A DNA stretch of 64,000 nt from positions 3,782,001 to 3,846,000 of the forward strand of contig NZ_WOWL01000001.1 in NCBI RefSeq assembly GCF_009741265.1. The letters are read 5' to 3'. The translations under genes were made by a program, and so were the position numbers. Positions 44,698 through 53,499 of the stretch are shown piece by piece; position 1 is the stretch's first letter, and every line of letters starts with the position of its first letter. The stretch comes from Pseudarthrobacter sp. GA104. GTDB lineage: Bacteria; Actinomycetota; Actinomycetes; Actinomycetales; Micrococcaceae. The notes below the pieces were generated by a model. It worked only from the letters and a program-made list of their open reading frames with translations, was not told the origin of the DNA and ran no database searches.

Positions 44698-45498
44698 TTG
44701 ATCGCGCTTGCGCTCCCGGCCCAAGATTCAGGAGAGTTTACTCCTCCTGGTATTAACGAAATGCATTTGCCGGCAATCCTGCCGTGGGGTGCCGCAGAAG
44801 GATTCTCCAAGCAGATGCTGCTGGTCCTCCTCTCTGTCGTCTTTATCGCCGTCTTCTTCGTGCTTGCCGCACGCAAGCAGCAGCTGGTACCCGGCAAGCT
44901 CCAGTTCGCCGGCGAGGCCGCCTACGGCTTCGTCCGGAACGGAATCGCCAAGGACATCATCGGCGGCAGGGACTTCATGAAGTACGTCCCGCTGCTGTTC
45001 AGCCTCTTCTTCTTCATCCTGGTCAACAACATCTACGGGGCCATCCCGTTCTTCCAGCTCCCCACGTTCTCGCACGTGGGCGGCGCCTACGTGCTGGCCG
45101 GCATTGTCTACGTCACCTGGATCGCCATCGGCGTCAGGAAGAACGGACTCCGTTACTTCAAGCTGGCCACCGTGCCCTCCGGTGTTCCGTGGTTCATCCT
45201 TCCGATCGTCATCCCGATCGAGATCATCTCCAACTTCCTGGTCCGGCCTGTTACGCACAGCCTCCGTCTGTTCGCCACCATGCTCGCAGGCCACCTCATC
45301 GTGATGATCGCCGGCTACGGCATCGAGTTCCTCGTCATGCAGGAGAACCTCCTGCTCAAGGGAACCTCGCTCCTGGTCCTGGCCGGGGCGATCGCCATGT
45401 ACATGCTTGAAGCCCTGATCATGGTCCTGCAGGCCTACGTCTTTACCCTGCTGACTGCGATCTACATCGAAGGCGCACTTCACGCCGACAGCCACTAG
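44698..45498 (+). CDS. atpB: ATP synthase Fo subunit a
   Basis: A 266-residue membrane subunit forming the proton half-channels. It has five to six helices. The essential Arg lies in SNFLVRPVTHSLRLFATMLAGH. The start is TTG 44698 with GAGAGGAAAC upstream. Begins the structural Fo genes. Confidence 0.95.
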   Translation: MIALALPAQDSGEFTPPGINEMHLPAILPWGAAEGFSKQMLLVLLSVVFIAVFFVLAARKQQLVPGKLQFAGEAAYGFVRNGIAKDIIGGRDFMKYVPLLFSLFFFILVNNIYGAIPFFQLPTFSHVGGAYVLAGIVYVTWIAIGVRKNGLRYFKLATVPSGVPWFILPIVIPIEIISNFLVRPVTHSLRLFATMLAGHLIVMIAGYGIEFLVMQENLLLKGTSLLVLAGAIAMYMLEALIMVLQAYVFTLLTAIYIEGALHADSH

Positions 45499-45605
45499 GC
45501 ACCCTGCCTGCCGGCAACCCGCCGCCGGGCACTAAGACTTCCCCTCGCGGGGATAGAGCAAACCAAACAACCTGCCACATGGGTGGCATCTTGAAAGGAA
45601 TAAAA

Positions 45606-45809
45606 ATGGAAGGCAATCTCAACCTCGTAGGTTACGGTCTGTCCGCAATCGGCGGTGGTATCGGTGTTGGTCTCGTATTCGCTGCCTACATCAACGGCGT
45701 TGCACGCCAGCCGGAAGCACAGCGCGTCCTGCAGCCGATCGCATTCCTCGGCCTTGCGCTGACCGAAGCCCTCGCCATCCTCGGCCTGGTCTTCGCCTTC
45801 GTTCTCTAG
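45606..45809 (+). CDS. atpE: ATP synthase Fo subunit c
   Basis: A 67-residue two-helix rotor protein. The proton-carrying acid is Glu54 in LALTEALAILG, and the polar loop is ARQPEAQ. The start ATG 45606 follows AAAGGAATAAAA, not the ATG at 45579. Confidence 0.96.
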   Translation: MEGNLNLVGYGLSAIGGGIGVGLVFAAYINGVARQPEAQRVLQPIAFLGLALTEALAILGLVFAFVL

Positions 45810-45861
45810 TCCTTAGAGCGAAGCGAACTTACAGAACCGAGTAGATAAGGACGGGTGAAAT

Positions 45862-46413
45862 ATGAATCAGCTGATCATCTCAGCCGCCACTGAGGGCGAA
45901 GTCAACCCCCTGGTTCCCAATATCTGGGAAATGGGCGTTGTCTTCGTGGGCTTTGCCATCCTCTTTTTCATCGTGGTCAAGTTCGTTGTCCCGATGTTCG
46001 AAAAGACCTTCGCCGAGCGTGCCGAGGCCATCGAAGGCGGCATTGCAAAGGCTGAAAAGGCCCAGGCTGAGGCGTCTGCTGCACTCGAAGAGTACAAGCA
46101 GCAGCTGACCGACGCCCGCGCCGAAGCCAACCGCATCCGTGAGGAAGCCCGCGCCGAAGGTGCCCAGATCCTCGCGGATCTCAAGGAGAAGGCAGCTGCA
46201 GAGTCTGCCCGCATCACGGCCCAGGCCCACGCACAGATCGAGTCCGAGCGCCAGGCGGCCGTTGTGTCCCTGCGTTCTGAGGTCGGCACCCTGGCCACCA
46301 CCCTGGCGGGCCGGATTGTCGGCGAAGCGCTCAGCGACGACGAGCGTGCAGCACGGGTCGTGGACCGTTTCCTGGCAGATCTGGAGACCCAGAACGCAGG
46401 TGCAGCTAAGTAA
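45862..46413 (+). CDS. atpF: ATP synthase Fo subunit b
   Basis: A 183-residue peripheral-stalk subunit. One membrane helix (about 25-45) is followed by a long Ala/Glu/Arg coiled coil (about 45-180). The stop shares a base with the atpH start (TAATG), so translation is coupled. Confidence 0.94.
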   Translation: MNQLIISAATEGEVNPLVPNIWEMGVVFVGFAILFFIVVKFVVPMFEKTFAERAEAIEGGIAKAEKAQAEASAALEEYKQQLTDARAEANRIREEARAEGAQILADLKEKAAAESARITAQAHAQIESERQAAVVSLRSEVGTLATTLAGRIVGEALSDDERAARVVDRFLADLETQNAGAAK

Positions 46414-47240
46414 TGGCAGGCGTATCGAGCGAATCGCTGGCAACAGCGCTGGCAGAGTTGGAAGCCAAACTTCCCACCGCGTCGCTGCAGCTGGCAAAGG
46501 AACTCTTCGGAATTCTGGGAATGGTGGACAGCTCGGCTGGCTTGCGCCGCGCCCTGACTGACCCGTCCCGCAACGGTGGCGAAAAGTCGGCGCTGGTCAA
46601 GCAGCTGGTTGGCGGGAAAGTCTCCGCTGATGCTGCAGAGATCGCGGGCGGACTGGCCAGCTCGCGCTGGGCAACGGCCCGTGACATCGGCGATGCACTC
46701 GAGACTCTTGCCGCAACGGTGGTCATTTCCGTTGCTGAAAACAAGTCGGCCGTTTCTGCCTCCGGAATCACTGGCCTGGAAGAACTGGAAAACGATCTGT
46801 TCTCCTTCAACCAGGCCGTTGCCTCCAGCCACGAGGTGCAACGTGCTCTGTCCGAACCACAGGCCAGTGCTGCGGCCAAGGCCACACTGGCCGCGAAGCT
46901 GGTGCCAGCTGCAAGCGAGGAAGCTAAAGTCCTCATCTCGCAGGCCGTCACCCAGCCCCGCGGCATCAAGCCCACGCGGCTGGTTCAGCGGTTCGCCGAA
47001 CTGGCGGCCAAGCGGCAGCAGCGCTGGATTGCAACGGTCAGCGTGACCCGTCCCCTGACGCAGACGCAGCTTGACCGCCTCCAGGCGGGCCTGAATGCCA
47101 TGTACGGGCGGGAACTGAAGGTCAACCTCAATGTTGACCCGTCACTTATTGGCGGCATCCGTGTCCAGGTTGGTGACGAAGTGCTCGACGCTTCGGTCCT
47201 CGCCAGGCTGGGCCAATTGCAGCGCCAGCTGGCCGGCTAG
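46413..47240 (+). CDS. atpH: ATP synthase F1 subunit delta
   Basis: A 275-residue subunit linking F1 to the peripheral stalk. It is longer than the usual 180 residues, as known for actinobacteria, with the typical domain in the C-terminal two-thirds (SLIGGIRVQVGDEVLDASVL near the end). The gap to atpA holds a small hairpin with GGTCACCG/CGGTGATC at 47274-47293. Confidence 0.92.
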   Translation: MAGVSSESLATALAELEAKLPTASLQLAKELFGILGMVDSSAGLRRALTDPSRNGGEKSALVKQLVGGKVSADAAEIAGGLASSRWATARDIGDALETLAATVVISVAENKSAVSASGITGLEELENDLFSFNQAVASSHEVQRALSEPQASAAAKATLAAKLVPAASEEAKVLISQAVTQPRGIKPTRLVQRFAELAAKRQQRWIATVSVTRPLTQTQLDRLQAGLNAMYGRELKVNLNVDPSLIGGIRVQVGDEVLDASVLARLGQLQRQLAG

Positions 47241-47319
47241 CCGGACAAGCACAACCTAACTGATAGAAACCCCGGTCACCGGAAACGGTGATCACAAAAC
47301 AGGAGAGCAGGGACTGCAG

Positions 47320-48957
47320 ATGGCCGAATTGACCATCAACGCCGACGACGTCCGTATTGCGCTGAACGAGTTCGCGGCGTCCTACGAACCCGGAAACGCA
47401 GAACGCGTAGAGGTCGGCCGCGTATCTACCGCTGGTGACGGCATCGCCCGTGTTGAGGGCCTTCCCTCGGTCATGGCGAACGAGCTGCTTCGCTTTGAGG
47501 ACGGCACGCTGGGCCTGGCCCAGAACCTCGACGTCCGCGAAATCGGCGTCATCATCCTCGGCGACTTCACCGGCATCGAAGAAGGCCAGGAAGTCCACCG
47601 CACCGGACAGGTTCTGTCCGTTCCCGTGGGCGACGCCTTCCTTGGCCGCGTTGTCGACCCGCTGGGCATGCCCATCGACGACCTCGGCGAGATCAAGGCC
47701 GAAACCACCCGCGCGCTGGAGCTCCAGGCTCCCGGCGTGACCCAGCGCAAATCGGTGCACGAGCCGATGCAGACCGGACTCAAGGCCATCGACGCCATGA
47801 TCCCGATCGGCCGCGGCCAGCGCCAGCTCATCATTGGCGACCGCCAGACCGGCAAGTCGGCCATTGCGATCGACACCATCATCAACCAGAAGGCCAACTG
47901 GGCTTCGGGCGATGTGACCAAGCAGGTCCGCTGCATCTACGTGGCCATCGGTCAGAAGGCGTCCACCATCGCCGCCATCCGCCAGACCCTCGAGGACAAT
48001 GGCGCACTGGAGTACACCACTATCGTGGCGTCTCCGGCATCCGACCCCGCAGGCTTCAAGTACCTGGCACCGTATGCAGGTTCCGCTATCGGCCAGCACT
48101 GGATGTACGGCGGCAAGCACGTCCTCATCGTGTTCGATGACCTCTCCAAGCAGGCCGAGGCCTACCGTGCAGTGTCGCTGCTGCTCCGCCGCCCGCCGGG
48201 CCGCGAAGCCTACCCGGGCGACGTGTTCTACCTGCACTCCCGCCTGCTGGAGCGTTGTGCAAAACTGTCCGACGAACTGGGTGCCGGTTCCATGACGGGC
48301 CTGCCGCTGATCGAGACCAAGGCGAACGACGTGTCCGCCTACATCCCGACCAACGTCATCTCCATCACCGACGGCCAGATCTTCCTCCAGTCGGACCTCT
48401 TCAACGCCAACCAGCGCCCCGCTGTCGACGTTGGTGTGTCCGTTTCCCGCGTGGGCGGCGCCGCACAGGTGAAGTCCATGAAGAAGGTCTCCGGTACGTT
48501 GAAGCTGGATCTGGCCCAGTACCGCGACATGCAGGCATTCGCCATGTTCGCGTCGGACCTGGATGCCGCATCCCGCCAGCAGCTGACCCGTGGCGCCCGC
48601 CTGATGGAACTGCTCAAGCAGGGCCAGTACTCGCCGTTCCCGGTGGAGAACCAGGTTGTGTCCATCTGGGCCGGCACCAACGGCTACCTGGACGACGTTC
48701 CGGTTGAGGACATCAGCCGCTTCGAGTCCGAGTTCCTGGAGCACCTGACGCACAAGTCCTCGATCCTCACCACGCTGGCGCAGACCAATGTGCTGGACGA
48801 CGACACCGCAGCAGCCCTGAAGTCCGCCATCGTGGACTTCAAGAAGGGTTTCTTCGGCGAGGGCGACGACCGCTTGGTAGGCGCCGGCCACGAGGAGCAT
48901 GAAGCCATCTCCGAGGGCGAAGTCGACCAGGAAAAAATCGTCAAGCAGAAGCGCTAG
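47320..48957 (+). CDS. atpA: ATP synthase F1 subunit alpha
   Basis: A 545-residue non-catalytic nucleotide-binding subunit. The P-loop is GDRQTGKSAIAI (about 170), with PGREAYPGDVFYLHSRLLER and the arginine-finger region VSVSRVGGAAQ. The N-terminus has the beta-barrel opening GDGIARVEGLP. The extra acidic C-terminus (GDDRLVGAGHEEHEAISEGE) is an actinobacterial feature known to regulate ATP hydrolysis in mycobacteria. Confidence 0.97.
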   Translation: MAELTINADDVRIALNEFAASYEPGNAERVEVGRVSTAGDGIARVEGLPSVMANELLRFEDGTLGLAQNLDVREIGVIILGDFTGIEEGQEVHRTGQVLSVPVGDAFLGRVVDPLGMPIDDLGEIKAETTRALELQAPGVTQRKSVHEPMQTGLKAIDAMIPIGRGQRQLIIGDRQTGKSAIAIDTIINQKANWASGDVTKQVRCIYVAIGQKASTIAAIRQTLEDNGALEYTTIVASPASDPAGFKYLAPYAGSAIGQHWMYGGKHVLIVFDDLSKQAEAYRAVSLLLRRPPGREAYPGDVFYLHSRLLERCAKLSDELGAGSMTGLPLIETKANDVSAYIPTNVISITDGQIFLQSDLFNANQRPAVDVGVSVSRVGGAAQVKSMKKVSGTLKLDLAQYRDMQAFAMFASDLDAASRQQLTRGARLMELLKQGQYSPFPVENQVVSIWAGTNGYLDDVPVEDISRFESEFLEHLTHKSSILTTLAQTNVLDDDTAAALKSAIVDFKKGFFGEGDDRLVGAGHEEHEAISEGEVDQEKIVKQKR

Positions 48958-48966
48958 TTCCGCTGG

Positions 48967-49002
48967 CCGGATGTGCCGGGCCCAAGGGCCCGGCGCATCC
49001 GG
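48967..49002 (+). other. strong intergenic hairpin between atpA and atpG
   Basis: A 17-bp stem with one G-T pair (core GCCGGGCCC/GGGCCCGGC) and a two-base loop. No T-run follows, so it is not a usual terminator. It lies just past the atpA stop and may affect mRNA decay or relative yield of alpha and gamma. Confidence 0.75.
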
Positions 49003-49029
49003 TCTAAGGAATGTTAGGAAAGGATAAGT

Positions 49030-49920
49030 ATGGGAGCCCAGATTCGGGTCTACCGCCAGAAGATCAGCTCGACCACGTCGATGCGCAAGATCTTCAAGGC
49101 GATGGAACTGATCGCTACCTCGCGCATCGGCAAGGCCCGTGCGCGCGTAGCAGCTTCACTGCCTTACGCGAACGCGATCACACGCGCCGTTTCTGCTGTC
49201 GCAACTCAAAGCGAAATCGACCACCCGTTGACCACCGAGCCGGATCAGATCCGCCGTGCCGCTGTCCTGGTAATTACCGCGGACCGTGGACTGGCAGGTT
49301 CGTACTCGGCCAGCGTGCTCAAGCAGGCGGAAGGTCTCATCGAGCTGCTCCACGAAGAAGGCAAGGAAGTCAAGACGTACGTCGTTGGACGTAAGGCCCA
49401 GGCCTACTTCGATTTCCGGAACCGTGAATACGCACGGGTCTGGACCGGAGGCACGGACGCACCCGAATTCGCCACCGCGCGCGAAATCGGCGAAGCACTG
49501 CTGTCCGAGTTCGCAACCGACTACGAAGAGGGCGGCGTGGACGAGATCCACGTGGTGTACACCCGCTTCAAGTCCATGGTTACCCAGGAGCCCACGGTCA
49601 TCCGCCTGCTTCCGCTGGAAGTAGTGGAAGAGCAGGCCGCTTCTGAATCGGACCTGTTGCCGCTGTACGAATTCGAGCCGGAAACCGAGCAGGTTCTTGA
49701 TGCCCTGCTGCCGCGCTACATCGAGTCACGCATCTTCGCGGCCATGCTGCAGGCTGCGGCTTCGGAGCTTGCTGCACGCCAGCGGGCCATGAAGTCCGCC
49801 GGCGACAACGCCACGGACCTCATCAAGAAGTACACGCGTCTGCGCAACACGGCCCGCCAGGCTGAAATTACGCAGGAGCTTTCCGAGATTGTTGCCGGCG
49901 CCGACGCCCTCGCGTCCTAG
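49030..49920 (+). CDS. atpG: ATP synthase F1 subunit gamma
   Basis: A 296-residue central-shaft subunit. The N-terminal helix MGAQIRVYRQKISSTTS then TRKIF-like MRKIFKAMELIATSRI, and the C-terminal TDLIKKYTRLRNTARQAEITQELSEIV, are conserved. A charged loop near 170-215 (PLEVVEEQAASESDLLP) matches the mycobacterial-type insert. The gap to atpD includes a 7-bp hairpin (49927-49933 with 49945-49951). Confidence 0.95.
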   Translation: MGAQIRVYRQKISSTTSMRKIFKAMELIATSRIGKARARVAASLPYANAITRAVSAVATQSEIDHPLTTEPDQIRRAAVLVITADRGLAGSYSASVLKQAEGLIELLHEEGKEVKTYVVGRKAQAYFDFRNREYARVWTGGTDAPEFATAREIGEALLSEFATDYEEGGVDEIHVVYTRFKSMVTQEPTVIRLLPLEVVEEQAASESDLLPLYEFEPETEQVLDALLPRYIESRIFAAMLQAAASELAARQRAMKSAGDNATDLIKKYTRLRNTARQAEITQELSEIVAGADALAS

Positions 49921-50003
49921 CCTGCAGCAGGTCGGATTCCGCAGGACCTGCACCACCACAGATAAACTTAAACCCACGCCATCTACTGAGTGAAGTGAGA
50001 GAG

Positions 50004-51458
50004 ATGACTGCCACTGCTACCGAACACGTAGCCGCAACGTCCGGTGCCACCGGCCGCATTGCGCGCGTAATCGGCCCGGTTGTCGACGTCGAATTCCCGG
50101 CTGACGCAATCCCGTCCATCTACAATGCCCTCACCACCGAGATTACTCTCAACGGTGTAACCAAGACCATCACGTTCGAGACCGCCCTGCACCTGGGCGA
50201 CAACCTCATTCGCGCCATCTCCCTGCAGGCTACCGACGGACTGGTCCGCGGCACCAACGTAGTGGACACCGGCGCCCCCATCTCCGTACCCGTTGGCGAC
50301 GGCGTCAAGGGCCACATCTTCAACGTGCTGGGCCAGCCCCTGGACGTTGCAGAGTCGGAACTGGACATCAGCGAACGCTGGCCGATCCACCGCAAGGCAC
50401 CGAACTTCGCCTCGCTCGAAGGCTCCACCGAGATGCTGGAAACCGGCATCAAGGTCATCGACCTCCTCACCCCCTACATCAAGGGTGGAAAGATCGGCCT
50501 CTTCGGCGGCGCCGGCGTGGGCAAGACCGTTCTGATCCAGGAAATGATCACCCGTGTGGCCCGCAACTTCGGTGGTACCTCGGTATTCGCCGGCGTCGGC
50601 GAGCGTACCCGTGAGGGCAACGACCTCTGGGTTGAAATGGAAGAGGCAGGCGTCCTCAAGGACACCGCCCTTGTGTTCGGCCAGATGGATGAGCCGCCGG
50701 GAACGCGCCTCCGCGTGGCCCTGTCCGCGCTGACCATGGCGGAGTACTTCCGCGATGTCCAGAACCAGGACGTGCTGCTCTTCATCGACAACATCTTCCG
50801 CTTCACGCAGGCAGGTTCCGAGGTCTCCACCCTCCTCGGCCGCATGCCCTCCGCCGTGGGCTACCAGCCGAACCTGGCTGACGAGATGGGCCTCCTGCAG
50901 GAGCGCATCACCTCCACCAAGGGCCACTCCATCACCTCGATGCAGGCCATCTACGTCCCCGCGGATGACTACACCGACCCGGCCCCGGCAACTACCTTTG
51001 CGCACCTGGACGCGACCACGGAACTTTCCCGTGAAATCGCCTCCCGTGGCCTGTACCCGGCAGTTGACCCGCTGACGTCCACCTCCCGCATCCTGGACCC
51101 CCAGTACATCGGCAAGGACCACTACAACACGGCTGTCCGTGTCAAGCAGATCCTGCAGAAGAACAAGGAACTCCAGGACATCATTGCCATCCTCGGCGTT
51201 GACGAACTCTCCGAAGAGGACAAGATCGTCGTGTCGCGTGCACGCCGCATCCAGCAGTTCCTCTCGCAGAACACCTACACCGCCAAGCAGTTCACCGGCG
51301 TCGAAGGTTCCACGGTTTCCATCAAGGACACCGTCGAAGGCTTCTCCGCCATCTGCGATGGCGAGCTCGACCACATCGCAGAGCAGGCGTTCTTCAACGT
51401 CGGCGGCCTGGATGACGTAGAGCGCCAGTGGGCCAAGATCCAGGAACAGACCAAGTAA
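50004..51458 (+). CDS. atpD: ATP synthase F1 subunit beta
   Basis: A 484-residue catalytic subunit. The P-loop GGAGVGKTVLIQE is near residue 165, catalytic GERTREGNDLW follows, with DNIFRFTQAGSEVS and PAVDPLTSTSRIL. ATG 50004 is chosen; a GTG at 49995 in the same frame is less favoured. It is followed two bases later by atpC. Confidence 0.97.
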   Translation: MTATATEHVAATSGATGRIARVIGPVVDVEFPADAIPSIYNALTTEITLNGVTKTITFETALHLGDNLIRAISLQATDGLVRGTNVVDTGAPISVPVGDGVKGHIFNVLGQPLDVAESELDISERWPIHRKAPNFASLEGSTEMLETGIKVIDLLTPYIKGGKIGLFGGAGVGKTVLIQEMITRVARNFGGTSVFAGVGERTREGNDLWVEMEEAGVLKDTALVFGQMDEPPGTRLRVALSALTMAEYFRDVQNQDVLLFIDNIFRFTQAGSEVSTLLGRMPSAVGYQPNLADEMGLLQERITSTKGHSITSMQAIYVPADDYTDPAPATTFAHLDATTELSREIASRGLYPAVDPLTSTSRILDPQYIGKDHYNTAVRVKQILQKNKELQDIIAILGVDELSEEDKIVVSRARRIQQFLSQNTYTAKQFTGVEGSTVSIKDTVEGFSAICDGELDHIAEQAFFNVGGLDDVERQWAKIQEQTK

Positions 51459-51459
51459 T

Positions 51460-51744
51460 ATGGCTGAGCTTGAGGTTGAGATTGTCGCAGCGGACCACTT
51501 TGTGTGGTCCGGAGCGGCCAAGATGGTCAAGGCCCGCACCAGCGATGGTGAAATCGGAATCCTGCCCGGCCACTCGCCCCTGCTGGCGATCCTGGCCGAG
51601 GGTGAACTGGCCATCCAGCCGGTTTCGGGAGACCGGATTGCGGTAGAGGTTGACGGCGGGTTCTTCTCCGTCGACAACAACCGTGTGGTTATCGTTGCTG
51701 ACAACGCCCAGCTGGGCGGCTCGGCTACCGCTGGGATCCGCTAG
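51460..51744 (+). CDS. atpC: ATP synthase F1 subunit epsilon
   Basis: A 94-residue subunit with the N-terminal beta-barrel only (DGEIGILPGHSPLLAIL). The C-terminal helical hairpin found in E. coli epsilon is absent, as usual in actinobacteria, so its inhibitory role differs. Last structural gene of the operon. Confidence 0.94.
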   Translation: MAELEVEIVAADHFVWSGAAKMVKARTSDGEIGILPGHSPLLAILAEGELAIQPVSGDRIAVEVDGGFFSVDNNRVVIVADNAQLGGSATAGIR

Positions 51745-51754
51745 CATCACTTTG

Positions 51755-52183
51755 ATGGACGCACCGGGTCTGTTCATCGCCTTGGCAGTCGCTTTTGGAT
51801 TGCTGATATTTGCACTGTGCCTTTCGGGGGTGCGCCGCTTCAATCTGCGGCGTGCCCTCGGCACGGTGGACGCCTCCATTTGCATGGCTGGAAACAGCTG
51901 GCAGATGGGGGTTTGCCGTTATCAGGACAACGACCTTGAATGGTTCCGGCTGCTCTCCCTTAGCGTGCGGCCCAAGCACAAGTTCAAACGGCATTCCCTG
52001 GAACTGCTCGGCCGGCGGACGCCCACGGAGGCCGAGGCTGTCAAGGTGCAGCCCGACGTCGTCATTGTTGAACTGCGGTACGAAGGCCAGGACATGCGCC
52101 TCGCCATGAACTTCGACGCCTACACGGGCCTCTCTTCCTGGCTGGAAGCCGGCCCGGTCATCGGCATTGGGACTTGGCGCTAG
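51755..52183 (+). CDS. DUF2550 family membrane protein
   Basis: A 142-residue protein with one N-terminal membrane helix (residues 5-24) and a conserved cytoplasmic domain (ALGTVDASICMAGNSWQMGVCRYQ). Equivalent to Rv1312, which also follows atpC. Function unknown. Its end overlaps the esterase TTG start. Confidence 0.85.
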   Translation: MDAPGLFIALAVAFGLLIFALCLSGVRRFNLRRALGTVDASICMAGNSWQMGVCRYQDNDLEWFRLLSLSVRPKHKFKRHSLELLGRRTPTEAEAVKVQPDVVIVELRYEGQDMRLAMNFDAYTGLSSWLEAGPVIGIGTWR

Positions 52184-53499
52184 CCAACGTGGACTGGTTC
52201 TTCGACATCCGGCTCATCGACGGGCCGCTATATTGGGCTTCCCTCGCCCTTGGGGTGGCCGGTGCCGCGTACCTTCTGCTGCCCCCGTCCGCCGTCGCCA
52301 GGCGGAGCTGGTTCTTGAAAGTCATTGCGGTTGCGGCTGCCGCCTTCGCCCTCGTGGCTTCCACCCACTGGGCTCTCATCAACGTTTTCTCGATCTTCCC
52401 GGAAAACATTCCCGATACCGTCCTCCTGTGGGTGGTGCCCGGCGTGGCCGCCCTGATCCTCCTCCTCCTGAGGATGCCCCGAAACACGTGGCGCCGGCGT
52501 GCGGCCGGATTGGTGGCCGCCCTTTTGGTGACGGCACTTTCGGCAGTGCAGATCAACGCCTATTTCGGCCTCAATAAGACGGTCAGCGATCTCTTCGGCA
52601 CAGCACTCGCGAGGATTCCGACGCTGGAGCAGGAGCTGATGCGGCAGCCGGGACAGTCCGACGGCGCTACCCTCCGCGGGTGGGTGCCGCAAGGGGACGT
52701 CCCTGCCGAAGGCGAGCTGCGGAAGGCCTTCATCCCGGGGGAAAAGTCCGGGATGAGCGCCCGGGACGCGTACATCTACCTGCCGCCCGCCTACTTCGCC
52801 AAAAACCGGCCAGTCCTGCCGGTGCTGGTCCTGATCGCCGGACAGCCGGGCGGCCCCGCGGACTGGCTGACCGGCGGTGCCCTGGGCGGGCACATGAATT
52901 CCTTTGCGGCGGCGCACGGCGGCCTGGCACCGGTGGTGGTGATCCCCGATCCCAACGGCTCGCAGTCTGCCAACACCATGTGCATGGACAGCCAGATAGC
53001 GCAGGCTGACACCTACTTGTCACGTGACGTGCCGGCCTGGATCAGTTCCACCCTGGCCGTGGACACCAACCATAGTCAGTGGGCCATTGGCGGCTTTTCC
53101 TTTGGCGGCACCTGTGCCCTGCAGATGGGAACCCGGCACCCGGATCTCTTTCCGGCTGTCCTTTCGTTCTCCGGGGAAGCTGAACCGGCCATCGCCAAGG
53201 AGCGGCAAAAAACCATTGACGCTGCCTTTCCGGGGAGGCCGGAGGAATTTGAGCGGCAAACCCCCCTGGCCATCATGAAGGAACAGCGCTTCGAATCCAG
53301 CGGCCTGTACTTGACTGCCGGACAGAACGACCCAGAATTTGTGGGTTATCTCCGTACCCTGGCCGCCGCGGCACGGGAGGCCGGCTTTGACGTCCGCGCC
53401 TACGAGGTGGAACAAACAGGCCACTCCTGGGACACGTCCTCCAAGCGCCTAGCCGATGCCCTGGAGTTCCTGGCCGCCCGGTGGGGGATGGGGCAATGA
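52174..53499 (+). CDS. membrane-anchored alpha/beta hydrolase, esterase family
   Basis: A 441-residue protein with four N-terminal membrane helices (about 20-125) and an esterase domain. The nucleophile elbow is GFSFGGT (Ser near 307), the fold opens with YIYLPPAYF and VLVLIAGQPG, and the late His is in TGHSWDT. Esterase D/Fes-like. The start is TTG 52174 or GTG 52189 (436 residues). It overlaps the DUF2156 gene by four bases (ATGA), so the two probably act on the same lipid. Confidence 0.82.
   Translation: MALANVDWFFDIRLIDGPLYWASLALGVAGAAYLLLPPSAVARRSWFLKVIAVAAAAFALVASTHWALINVFSIFPENIPDTVLLWVVPGVAALILLLLRMPRNTWRRRAAGLVAALLVTALSAVQINAYFGLNKTVSDLFGTALARIPTLEQELMRQPGQSDGATLRGWVPQGDVPAEGELRKAFIPGEKSGMSARDAYIYLPPAYFAKNRPVLPVLVLIAGQPGGPADWLTGGALGGHMNSFAAAHGGLAPVVVIPDPNGSQSANTMCMDSQIAQADTYLSRDVPAWISSTLAVDTNHSQWAIGGFSFGGTCALQMGTRHPDLFPAVLSFSGEAEPAIAKERQKTIDAAFPGRPEEFERQTPLAIMKEQRFESSGLYLTAGQNDPEFVGYLRTLAAAAREAGFDVRAYEVEQTGHSWDTSSKRLADALEFLAARWGMGQ

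Noticed and set aside
47146..48900. 584-residue minus-strand ORF opposite atpA
   Set aside because: Mirror frame of a highly conserved gene.
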